Origin: Trichlorobacter ammonificans
GTDB lineage: Bacteria > Desulfobacterota > Desulfuromonadia > Geobacterales > Pseudopelobacteraceae
Assembly (NCBI RefSeq): GCF_933509905.1
Contig: NZ_OW150024.1
Location: 1-64,000, forward strand
DNA length: 64,000 nt
Reading direction: 5' to 3'
In this document: positions 56,394 through 64,000 of the stretch, one piece after another
Layout of the letters: each line of letters begins with the position of its first letter
How positions within the stretch are numbered: the stretch's first letter is position 1
Made by a program: the position numbers and the translations under genes
The notes under the pieces: generated by a model
The model's database searches: none
What the model was told of the DNA's origin: nothing
The model's input: only the letters and a program-made list of their open reading frames with translations

Positions 56394-58700
56394 ATGAAAA
56401 ACGGCATGACCTGGCTACTGCTGAAGCTCCGGCTTCAACGGTCCGGCGGTGGCACAACCGATCCCGACCCCCTGCTGGACCGCCACACCATCGCCAGCCT
56501 GACCGTCATCGCAAGCGCCCTGTTGCTCTATTGCTACTACGCGCTGGCCGGTATTCACCTCTCCCTGGAAAAACAGTACCTGGTGGGCTGGGGCTGCGTG
56601 CTGCTGCTGGTCCTCTGTGGCAGGATCGAGCGATTCAAGCGGCCGCCGCTGCGGATCGTCTTCATCCTGCTGTCGACGTTCGTGGCTATCCGCTACATGA
56701 TCTGGCGCACCAGCGAAACCCTGGTGTACGACGGTGTGCTCAACTTCATCGGCATGGCGCTGCTCTACCTGGCCGAACTGTACGCCCTGACCCTGCACCT
56801 GCTGGGGGTTTTCGCCAACATCTGGCCCCTTGAAACCAAGATCATCCCCCTTCCCGAGGACACCACCCGTTATCCGTCGGTGGACATCTTCATCCCCACC
56901 TACAATGAAGATCCCGAGATGGTGAAGGTCACCGCCACCGCGGCGCTGAACATCGATTATCCCCGGGAGTTGCTGCATATCCATATTCTGGACGACGGCG
57001 CCACCGTGGATAAGCGTAACGATCCTCAGAACGGGGCGGGGGCCTGGGAGCGGTATTACACTCTGAAGCGGGTCGCCCGCGAGCTGGGGGTCAACTACCT
57101 GACCCGCCGCCGCAACAGCAAGGCCAAAGCCGGCAACCTCAATCACGCCCTGGCCCACACCGGCGCCGACTTGGTGCTGGTGCTGGATTGCGACCATGTT
57201 CCCACCCGGGACATCCTGAAGAATACGGTGGGCTGGTTTCTGAAGGATGACAGGCTGGCGTTCGTGCAGACCCCCCACTTTTTCATCAACCCCAACCCGA
57301 TCGAGAAGAACATCGATATCCTCAAGGATGCTCCCAGCGAAAACGAGATGTTCTACCGGGCCTGCCATCCCGGTCTCAACTTCTGGAACGCCAGTTTTTT
57401 CTGCGGCTCGGCGGCGATTCTGCGGCGGCGCTACCTGCTGGAGGTAGGGGGGGTCGCCGGTGAGACCATTACCGAGGACTGCGAGACCGCCCTGGCCCTG
57501 CACCAGCGCGGCTACAACAGCGTCTTCATTCCCCGGCCCATGGTGTGCGGGCTGTCGCCGGAAACTTTTGACGACTTCATCCTGCAGCGCAGCCGTTGGG
57601 CCCAGGGGATGACCCAGATGATGGTGCTGAACAATCCGCTCTTTGCCCGGGGACTCAAGTTCTACCAGCGGATCTGCTACTTCAACAACGGGCTCTTCTG
57701 GCTGTTCGGAGTCTCCCGCTTCATTTTCATCGTGGCGCCGGCGGCTTTCCTGCTGCTGAACATGCATGTCTATTTCGCATCCCTGGGCCAGGTGGCGGCC
57801 TTCGCCCTGCCCCACCTGTTCGCTTCGGTCATCCTGGCCGACTTCCTGTACGGCAAGTACCGCTGGCCGTTTCTGTCCGAGCTGTACGAGAGCATCCAGT
57901 CGGTATTCCTGATGCCGGTGGTCTTTTCGGTCTTTCTCAATCCCCGCAAGCCCTCCTTCAAGGTGACCCCCAAGGGGAAGAACCTGGAGAACGATTTCCT
58001 GAGCGGACTTTCCGTGCCGTTTTTTCTGATGTGCTCCATCCTGCTGCTGGCGGTGCCGGTCGGCGTGCTCAAGTGGTTCGAGTATCCGCTGCACCGCGAC
58101 GTCATTGCCCTGACGTTGCTCTGGTCACTCTACAATATCGGTCTCGCCATGGCCGCCTTCGGCGCCTTTTACGAGAAGCGGCAGATTCGCAAGAGCCATC
58201 GGCTCTGGGCCACGGGAAACGTGCTGGTTGTCTTTCCGGGCTCTGCAGCGCGGGTGGAGGCGGCGGTGCAGGACATTTCCATGTCGGGCCTGGGTATTCT
58301 TCTCCCGGCGTCCGCCGCGCCGCGGTCCGGGGAGCAGATCCGTATCGAGTCGCGGGACAGCATGGGCAGAAAACACGGTGTCAACGCGGTAATCCAGCGA
58401 ATCGTGCCGCGGGATGAGGGATATTTCTGCGGCACCGAGTTCCTGGCGACCGATGCGGCGGAACGGGCCGAGGTGGTCCGCTTTGTCTACACCGACAGTC
58501 AGCGCTGGGTCGATTACTGGTCGAGGCCTATCCCCACGGCCAGTCCGTTGCGGATGCTGGTCTTTGTGAGCGCCATGGCGCTGAAGGGAATCAGGATCAG
58601 CCTGGTGGCCTGCAGCCAGCTGGTGCTCGTCCCCGTGCGCGACACGCTGCGCAACCTGGGGACGCGACTGTTCTCGCGGCTGCTTCCCGACGGACCATGA
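56394..58700 (+). CDS. bcsA: Cellulose synthase catalytic subunit with PilZ domain
   Basis: The 768-residue inner-membrane GT2 enzyme polymerises UDP-glucose to beta-1,4-glucan and moves the chain through its membrane channel. Membrane helices flank the catalytic core with DDG (Asp200-Asp201), DCD (Asp265/Asp267), TED (Asp362) and QRSRW (398-402), the full D,D,D,QxxRW set. The C-terminal PilZ domain has RKSHR (599-603) and DISMSG (627-632), i.e. an intact RxxxR...DxSxxG c-di-GMP site, so activation by c-di-GMP is expected. It lies between the cyclase-like gene and the DHH gene, overlapping the latter by 4 bases. Confidence 0.96.
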   Translation: MKNGMTWLLLKLRLQRSGGGTTDPDPLLDRHTIASLTVIASALLLYCYYALAGIHLSLEKQYLVGWGCVLLLVLCGRIERFKRPPLRIVFILLSTFVAIRYMIWRTSETLVYDGVLNFIGMALLYLAELYALTLHLLGVFANIWPLETKIIPLPEDTTRYPSVDIFIPTYNEDPEMVKVTATAALNIDYPRELLHIHILDDGATVDKRNDPQNGAGAWERYYTLKRVARELGVNYLTRRRNSKAKAGNLNHALAHTGADLVLVLDCDHVPTRDILKNTVGWFLKDDRLAFVQTPHFFINPNPIEKNIDILKDAPSENEMFYRACHPGLNFWNASFFCGSAAILRRRYLLEVGGVAGETITEDCETALALHQRGYNSVFIPRPMVCGLSPETFDDFILQRSRWAQGMTQMMVLNNPLFARGLKFYQRICYFNNGLFWLFGVSRFIFIVAPAAFLLLNMHVYFASLGQVAAFALPHLFASVILADFLYGKYRWPFLSELYESIQSVFLMPVVFSVFLNPRKPSFKVTPKGKNLENDFLSGLSVPFFLMCSILLLAVPVGVLKWFEYPLHRDVIALTLLWSLYNIGLAMAAFGAFYEKRQIRKSHRLWATGNVLVVFPGSAARVEAAVQDISMSGLGILLPASAAPRSGEQIRIESRDSMGRKHGVNAVIQRIVPRDEGYFCGTEFLATDAAERAEVVRFVYTDSQRWVDYWSRPIPTASPLRMLVFVSAMALKGIRISLVACSQLVLVPVRDTLRNLGTRLFSRLLPDGP

Positions 58701-59650
58701 GCGGACGCAAGCGTCTGCTGACCAAGTGCGATATCGACGGCATGGCTTGCGGTATCCTGCTCAAGGAACGGGGGCTGGTGGAGGAGGTGCGCTTCTGCCA
58801 GGCGTGGGAAATCGACAACGGCAGCATGGCGATCGGCGACAGCGATATTACCGCCGGCCTCCCCTGCCGGCCGCAGGCCTGGCTGGCCTTTGACCATTAC
58901 CAGGATGCCGCCTCGGTGCGGACGGAACGGATAATCGTGGACACGACCCGGCGATCCACCGCCCGGGTGATCCATGACTATTTCGGTGCATCGGCGTTCG
59001 GAGCCGTGCCCGGCGAGCTGTTGCGGGCGGTGGACCGGGTGGTCAGCGCCGAGGTGACCCTGGACGACATCCTTTACCCTTCCGGCTGGGTACTGCTTTC
59101 ACACCTGATTGACCACCGCACCGGCCTGGAGCGCTACCGGCGTTTCGGCATGGACACCGCCGCACTGATTGGGCTGCTGACGGACTGGTGCCGGCAGTAC
59201 ACCATCTGGGAAGTTTTGAGCCTGCCGGCGCTGGAGGAGCGCAACGCCTGCTATTTCGCCTGCGCCGAGGCGTACAAGGCACAGATACTGCGTTGCGCCT
59301 CGGTGCACCGCAACCTGGTGGTGGTGGATCTGCGTGACGAGGAGACCATCTATCCGGGCAACCGCTTCATGATCTACGCGCTGTTCCCCGAATGCAACGT
59401 GTCGCTGCAGATCACGCGGACAACGGCGGGGGTAGCGTTCCAGGCCGGTAAATCGTTCCTGGACCGTTCCTTTGCCGAGGACATCGGCAGGCTGATGCGG
59501 CGCTACGGCGGTGGCGGGCACGCGAACGCCGGCAGGTGCGACATGCCGGAAGAGCGGGCGGACGAGGTGGCCCGCGGCCTGACCGGAGCGCTGCGGTACG
59601 GCAGCCTGAAGAACCTGCTGCTGGGCTATTACAACTACTACTACCCATGA
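58697..59650 (+). CDS. DHH-family phosphoesterase (exopolyphosphatase-like) within the cellulose operon
   Basis: The 317-residue protein is soluble (no signal or membrane helices). It has DHH-family motifs: TKCDIDGMACG (Asp12, Asp14), AFDHYQD (Asp66-His67, with Tyr instead of the second His) and a DHHA1-type GGGGHANAG near residue 275. Similar proteins are often labelled exopolyphosphatase; DHH/DHHA1 enzymes also include nanoRNases and c-di-nucleotide or pGpG hydrolases. Its ATG overlaps the bcsA stop by 4 bases and bcsB follows 18 bases later, so it is made with the synthase. A role in local nucleotide or c-di-GMP breakdown is an inference. The C-terminus YYNYYYP is odd. Confidence 0.82.
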   Translation: MSGRKRLLTKCDIDGMACGILLKERGLVEEVRFCQAWEIDNGSMAIGDSDITAGLPCRPQAWLAFDHYQDAASVRTERIIVDTTRRSTARVIHDYFGASAFGAVPGELLRAVDRVVSAEVTLDDILYPSGWVLLSHLIDHRTGLERYRRFGMDTAALIGLLTDWCRQYTIWEVLSLPALEERNACYFACAEAYKAQILRCASVHRNLVVVDLRDEETIYPGNRFMIYALFPECNVSLQITRTTAGVAFQAGKSFLDRSFAEDIGRLMRRYGGGGHANAGRCDMPEERADEVARGLTGALRYGSLKNLLLGYYNYYYP

Positions 59651-59668
59651 CCTGAGAGGCCATGCATC

Positions 59669-61849
59669 ATGACTATTCGTGGAGTACTACTGCAGGTCTG
59701 CATTCTGGCGGCGCTTGCCGGCATGATCATCCCGGGAGGAGCCGCCGCCGAGACGGTGCGCATTCCCCTGCACCAGCTGGCTCCGGCCCGTTCCGTTGAC
59801 CTGAAGTGCATCAGCGCCGAACATATCCTGCAGATCCCCATACCGGCCCGCTGGGAGGTGAAGCGGGCGGTGCTCTCCTTTGAGTACGTCAACTCCACCG
59901 GTCTGCTGGCCGGTGCGTCACGGATGGCGGTCAGGCTCAACCGCACGCCGGTGGCGCAGATCAGCCTCAACCCCCAGGCGCCCGAAGGGGCGGTGAAACT
60001 GGTCATCCCCGGCACCAGTTTCAAGGCCGGCTACAACGACCTGGCCTTTGCCGTTGCCCAGCACTATACCATGGACTGCGAGCAGCCCTGCGCCCCCGAC
60101 CTCTGGACCACGCTCAAGCTGGACCAGGCGGTGCTGGAGGTCGAGTTCGCCCTCAAGCCGGTGCCGCTCAAACTGTCCTCGGTGGGGGAGTATCTCTTTG
60201 ATCCGCGCATTTCTCCCGCCGGGGCGGTCAACCTGGTGCTGGAAAACCGCCAGGCCGACCTGGTTTCCGTTGCCGGCCTGGTAACCTCCGGTATTGCCCG
60301 GCGTTTCGACTACCGCAGCGTGCGCTTTTCCACCGCCGACGAGCTGCAGCCCGGGCGTGACAACGTTATCGTCGGCAGCAGGAAGTTCGTCGAGGCGTAC
60401 CTGGCGGCGCGGGGGGTGACCCCGCCGAAGATTGACGGTCCCTTCCTCAAGCTGCTGCATCTGCCGCTGCCGGGGGCAGGCGCCGGTACGGTGGACCCGA
60501 CCCGCGGCCTGCTGGTGGTTTCGGGCGCCACCATCAACCAGCTGCGGCTGGCGGCAGCAACCCTGGCCATCATCTCCCCCTCCTTCCCCAACAGCGATGA
60601 ATTGACCGCCACGGAGTTCAAGCTGGCGGACATCCCGATGCACGGCGGCAAGCTGACCGTCACCTACGACAAGAAGTACACCTTCAAGGATATGAACTTC
60701 TCCACCGTGACCTTGAAGGGGTTCAATGCCAATGCCCGGGAGATCGCCTTCCGTCTGCCGGCGGATGTGCTGATCAAACCCAACCTGTACGTGGATCTGT
60801 CCCTGCACTACGCCTACGGCGCCGCCCTGGGGCCCGGTTCGGTCATCAACATCCTGCTCAACGGCAAGCATGTCCGGGCCATTCCCCTGGACAACGTCAA
60901 GGGCGACCTGATCGAGGGGTACAAGCTGCGTATTCCCACCTACCTGTTCAGGCCGGGGGACAACTACCTGCGCATCGATACGGCCATGATCCCGCAGAAC
61001 AACAAGAGCTGCGAGAACATGCTGATCGAGAACCTGTTCGTAACCATCTTCGAGAACTCCACCCTGGTCTTTCCGCAGTTGCCCCATTTTGCCGAACTGC
61101 CCAACCTGGAGCTGTTCATGCTCAACGGGTTTCCCTTCACCCGCTGGCCCGACGGCAAGGGCTCACTTTTCTACCTGACCGGCAACGATCCGGCCACCGT
61201 CAACGCCGCCCTGAATCTGGCCGGGATGATCAGTCAGAAAAACGGGTATCCCCTGTTCGGGGCACAGTACACCTATACGGACCCGAAGCGGTTCGACGGC
61301 GAGCTGATCATTGTCGGTGCCCTTGCCGCCGTGCCCGAAACCTACCGGCAGCAGGCACCGCTGAAGCTGGCCGCCGAGAGCACGGTCCCCTACTCCTTTA
61401 CCCGCAACTGGAGCAGCGAGGATACGGTGGCGGTGAGCCGGCAGATCAGTACCCTCAAGCCGGGTATGGGGGCGTTGATGGAGTTTCTCTCCCCCTACAG
61501 CGAAGGGCGTACCGTGGTGTTGATGACCGCGGCAACGCCGAACGACCTGGAGGCGATGAGCGCGGCCCTGACCGAGTCGTCGGTGCAGGCGGCCAGCAAG
61601 GGGGATCTGGCCCTGGTGGAGCTGGAGGCACCCGACTTCAGGACCACTGCCCTGCTGGTGGGGAAAAAGTACATTGCCGGACGCTCAGGAGAGGTTTCCG
61701 CCATCAAACGCTACCTCTACTACTACCCCTGGCTCTACTACCTGGCCATGGCGCTGGTGATCGTTGCCATGAGCCTGCTGTTGTTCCACCTGCTCAAGCG
61801 CTACCGCAAACGGAGGCTCAAAGGTGCGTCTGCCGCGTCTGATAGCTGA
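59669..61849 (+). CDS. bcsB: Cellulose synthase periplasmic regulatory subunit
   Basis: The 726-residue protein has a signal peptide (about 1-28, VCILAALAGMIIPGGAAA), two sets of carbohydrate-binding and flavodoxin-like segments typical of BcsB (ISPAGAVNLVLENRQADLVS; VTLKGFNANAREIAFRLPA) and a single C-terminal membrane anchor (about 690-712) followed by a basic tail LLKRYRKRRLKG. BcsB guides the glucan across the periplasm and its anchor is needed for BcsA activity. Length is near the family norm (about 750-780). bcsZ starts 26 bases before its stop, in another frame. Confidence 0.94.
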   Translation: MTIRGVLLQVCILAALAGMIIPGGAAAETVRIPLHQLAPARSVDLKCISAEHILQIPIPARWEVKRAVLSFEYVNSTGLLAGASRMAVRLNRTPVAQISLNPQAPEGAVKLVIPGTSFKAGYNDLAFAVAQHYTMDCEQPCAPDLWTTLKLDQAVLEVEFALKPVPLKLSSVGEYLFDPRISPAGAVNLVLENRQADLVSVAGLVTSGIARRFDYRSVRFSTADELQPGRDNVIVGSRKFVEAYLAARGVTPPKIDGPFLKLLHLPLPGAGAGTVDPTRGLLVVSGATINQLRLAAATLAIISPSFPNSDELTATEFKLADIPMHGGKLTVTYDKKYTFKDMNFSTVTLKGFNANAREIAFRLPADVLIKPNLYVDLSLHYAYGAALGPGSVINILLNGKHVRAIPLDNVKGDLIEGYKLRIPTYLFRPGDNYLRIDTAMIPQNNKSCENMLIENLFVTIFENSTLVFPQLPHFAELPNLELFMLNGFPFTRWPDGKGSLFYLTGNDPATVNAALNLAGMISQKNGYPLFGAQYTYTDPKRFDGELIIVGALAAVPETYRQQAPLKLAAESTVPYSFTRNWSSEDTVAVSRQISTLKPGMGALMEFLSPYSEGRTVVLMTAATPNDLEAMSAALTESSVQAASKGDLALVELEAPDFRTTALLVGKKYIAGRSGEVSAIKRYLYYYPWLYYLAMALVIVAMSLLLFHLLKRYRKRRLKGASAASDS

Positions 61850-62888
61850 GGGACTTGTCGCCCTGGTGCTGTTGCTGGCGACCGCGCCGGCCCATGGCGG
61901 GGACCATGACGCCGCCCCGGCTGCCGCCCTCTGGCAGGCGTACAAGCATGCCTTTCTCCAGCAGGATGGGCGGGTGATCGACCGGCAGCAGAACGGGATC
62001 AGCCACTCTGAAAGCCAGGGGTATGGCCTGCTGCTGGCCCTGCGGTATGACGACCGCCCGGCCTTTGCGGCCATGGCGCGCTGGACGGAGGACAACCTGC
62101 GGATGCGCAGGGACGGCCTGCTGTCCTGGTCCTGGGGCAAGCGGGTCACCGGCCAGTGGGGGGTCATCGACTGCAACAACGCCACCGACGGCGACCTGCT
62201 GGTGGCCTACGCCCTGCTCCGGGGGGGCGAGCGGTGGCAGGCGCCGGAGTACCGGCGGATGGGGCTCGCGCTGGTGCGGGCGATCCGGGAGCATCTGGCG
62301 GTGACCCACCGGGAGCGCACCTACCTGCTGCCCGCCTATTACGGATTTCAGCAGGAGGGGGTGTTGGTGCTCAACCCTTCCTACCAGGTTTTTGCCGCCT
62401 ACCGTCTCTTTGCCCGGGTCGACGACCGGAGCTTCTGGGAACGGGTGCACCGGGACAGCCTGCCGCTGGTGCAGGCGACCCGGTCCGGCCGGATGAAGCT
62501 GCCCGCCGACTGGGTGGCTCTCGATGCCAACGGCGTGGCTCCCTGGAAGGAGCGGCCCCCGCTCTTCGGGTACGAAGCGATCCGGGTGCTGCTCTACCTG
62601 GCCTGGGAGCCACAGCCGCGCTTTCCCGAGGGGCTGCAGGAACTGCTGCGGCTCTACCAGCGCACCGGGAGACTGCCGGCCAGCGTTGATCTGAAAACAG
62701 GGACCTTTTCCCGTGAGGAGGCATCGGCCGGCTTCTACGGGGTCTACGCCCTGGCGGCGGAAAAGTCGGGCAACGGTCCCCTTGCCGCACAGCTCCGGGC
62801 CCGGGCCCTTGAAAAAGCTGCCGCGGAAAAGGACCGTTACTACTCCATGAGCCTGCTGTTACTGGCACTGTGCCCCCCCGAACCATGA
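61824..62888 (+). CDS. bcsZ: Periplasmic endo-beta-1,4-glucanase, glycoside hydrolase family 8
   Basis: The 354-residue protein has a signal peptide (about 1-25, LIAEGLVALVLLLATAPAHG). The GH8 motifs are HSESQGYGLLLAL with catalytic acid Glu63 and NNATDGDLLVAYALL with conserved Asp122/Asp124. BcsZ trims glucan chains during cellulose export and affects fibre assembly. The start is GTG 61824 after CGGAGG, inside the bcsB end. Its stop overlaps the next ATG (CCATGA), as in a tightly packed bcs operon. Confidence 0.93.
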   Translation: MRLPRLIAEGLVALVLLLATAPAHGGDHDAAPAAALWQAYKHAFLQQDGRVIDRQQNGISHSESQGYGLLLALRYDDRPAFAAMARWTEDNLRMRRDGLLSWSWGKRVTGQWGVIDCNNATDGDLLVAYALLRGGERWQAPEYRRMGLALVRAIREHLAVTHRERTYLLPAYYGFQQEGVLVLNPSYQVFAAYRLFARVDDRSFWERVHRDSLPLVQATRSGRMKLPADWVALDANGVAPWKERPPLFGYEAIRVLLYLAWEPQPRFPEGLQELLRLYQRTGRLPASVDLKTGTFSREEASAGFYGVYALAAEKSGNGPLAAQLRARALEKAAAEKDRYYSMSLLLLALCPPEP

Positions 62889-64000
62889 AGAGGGCGATCC
62901 GCCTCCTGCGCTCGTCCCGACTGCTGCTGACACTGCTCTTCGCGGCAACGGCCACCCAGGCCGGAGCCGCCGACTTCAGCATCCAGGCGGGAGCCTTCGC
63001 CGACCGACGTAATGCCGACAGCTTGGTAACGGCACTGCAACGGGCTAAGCACCAGGCTGGCTATTCCTGCAACGGAAACGGTCTGTACGTTGTCCATACG
63101 GGGCGGTACGACAGCCGGGACTCGGCGCGGCGAGAAGCGCAGCTCCTGGTGGCCGCACGGCTGATCGAAGGGTATCTGGTGGTGCCGTTTGCCGGTGTGT
63201 CCGCCGGTGAGTCCTGCGGGATGCGGCCACGGACGTCAAATGCGGCGTCTTTGGTCAACCGCTCTCCGGTTCCCGAGGGGGGGCGGAAACCTTTAATCAG
63301 GGGTATTAACGGCACGACCGCGGCGGCCGGCCGGACGCGGCAGGTCGTGTCCCAGCAGCCACAACGTGTTGCTGAAATGTCCGCCAGAGCGCCGGAGAAC
63401 ACTACGCTGCACCGTGTCAGTCCGGTGCAGATAGCCCACGGAAGCGGCGGTGAGACGGTGCAGGTAATGACCCAGTCCCCGGGGATCATCGAGCAGCGGG
63501 AACATGGCGGCAGAATCGTGCCAGCCCAGGCCGAGCCACAGACCCAGCTGTCGACAGCCTCGCAAGCGGGTGGAGGACCGCTTGTCGCTGCCTGGGAACA
63601 GTACCGTGCCGGTGCGGTGACGGCTGCAGCAGCTCTGTTCCGGCAATCGATCCAGCAGCCGGAGCTTGCCGATGAGGCTTCCTTCGGTCTGGCCCTCTGT
63701 CATCGTGCCGACAAGGAGAGCAGCAAGGCCCAAGCACTGCTGGAAGGGCTGGTGAAGAAGCATTTCCGCCTTCGCGAAACGGTGCCGGCGCTCCTGGGCA
63801 TACTGCTTGAACGGCAGGAGATGCGCAAAGCCGCCGACTACCTCGCCCTGCTTGGGGGGCGGGAGCGGGCGGTCTGGCAGGCCCGCATTGAGCAGGAGGT
63901 GTTCATCCAGGAGTTCCGGCAGCTTCAGGCGGCGCTGGAGCCGACGGCCGCGCTTGCCTTTGTGAACCGGCATGATGCTTTCTTGCAGCAGTGCCGAATG
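62885..64000 (+). CDS. SPOR/TPR periplasmic protein of the cellulose operon (partial, BcsC-like role)
   Basis: An open frame of 372 codons begins at ATG 62885 and runs off the window edge without a stop. It has a signal peptide (about 1-29, LLLTLLFAATATQAGAA), then a SPOR-like domain (about 30-100; FSIQAGAFADRRNADSLV, YVVHTGRYDSRDSARREA), a low-complexity linker (about 105-230) and TPR-like helices (AWEQYRAGAVTAAAALFRQS; ASFGLALCHRADKESSKAQA). BcsC proteins carry TPRs and an outer-membrane barrel; the barrel, if present, lies beyond the window. An N-terminal SPOR domain is unusual for BcsC and could tie export to peptidoglycan. Confidence 0.75.
   Translation, partial: MKRAIRLLRSSRLLLTLLFAATATQAGAADFSIQAGAFADRRNADSLVTALQRAKHQAGYSCNGNGLYVVHTGRYDSRDSARREAQLLVAARLIEGYLVVPFAGVSAGESCGMRPRTSNAASLVNRSPVPEGGRKPLIRGINGTTAAAGRTRQVVSQQPQRVAEMSARAPENTTLHRVSPVQIAHGSGGETVQVMTQSPGIIEQREHGGRIVPAQAEPQTQLSTASQAGGGPLVAAWEQYRAGAVTAAAALFRQSIQQPELADEASFGLALCHRADKESSKAQALLEGLVKKHFRLRETVPALLGILLERQEMRKAADYLALLGGRERAVWQARIEQEVFIQEFRQLQAALEPTAALAFVNRHDAFLQQCRM

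Overview
The window reads as a chromosomal replication-origin region of a high-GC deltaproteobacterium, most likely of the Geobacter/Pelobacter group (Desulfuromonadia). The basis is the order rpmH (reverse)-dnaA-dnaN-recF-gyrB-gyrA-(repeat protein)-gpsA and the style of the DnaA, GyrA and DUF362-ferredoxin proteins. The assignment rests on recognition and gene order only; no database search was possible.

Bases 1-16.8 kb are a housekeeping block. It holds rpmH, dnaA, a putative oriC between dnaA and dnaN (repeats of TGTTGAAAA next to an AT-rich stretch), dnaN, recF, gyrB, gyrA, an unrecognised alpha-helical protein, gpsA, gltX, a receiver-PAS-GGDEF diguanylate cyclase, a DUF362/ferredoxin protein, and a DksA/TraR-type zinc-finger protein with a histone-H1-like N-terminal tail.

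Bases 17-24.5 kb hold two paralogous two-component systems. The first is a multi-TM PAS histidine kinase with an OmpR-type regulator. The second is a CHASE2 histidine kinase with an OmpR-type regulator, preceded by a secreted LysM-FecR-Fn3-like protein. The two regulators have nearly the same predicted DNA-recognition helix.

Bases 24.7-55.4 kb are a giant-adhesin island. A 3496-residue DUF4347/cadherin-like protein with an N-terminal LEPRIMFD motif is followed by a four-gene exporter-like set: a TolC-type lipoprotein fused to Sel1 repeats, a periplasmic adaptor, a GAF-TM-HlyD protein and an M50 metalloprotease-HlyD fusion. No ABC ATPase is present. Next come a two-partner-secretion pore (FhaC/ShlB type) and a 3916-residue TpsA haemagglutinin-like exoprotein.

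From 55.5 kb to the window edge is a cellulose operon: a membrane-anchored degenerate nucleotide-cyclase-like protein, bcsA (catalytic motifs and PilZ intact), a DHH-family phosphoesterase, bcsB, bcsZ (GH8), and the start of a SPOR/TPR protein probably in the bcsC role.

The most striking non-coding signal is a shared operator. Three tandem 10-bp repeats beginning GT(C/T) (one GTG) end exactly 5 bp before a -35-like hexamer, in front of (i) the FecR/CHASE2-kinase operon, (ii) the second response regulator and (iii) the cellulose operon. This links the sensors to matrix production. With the local GGDEF and PilZ domains, the region looks like a biofilm-matrix programme (two giant adhesins plus cellulose) beside the origin.
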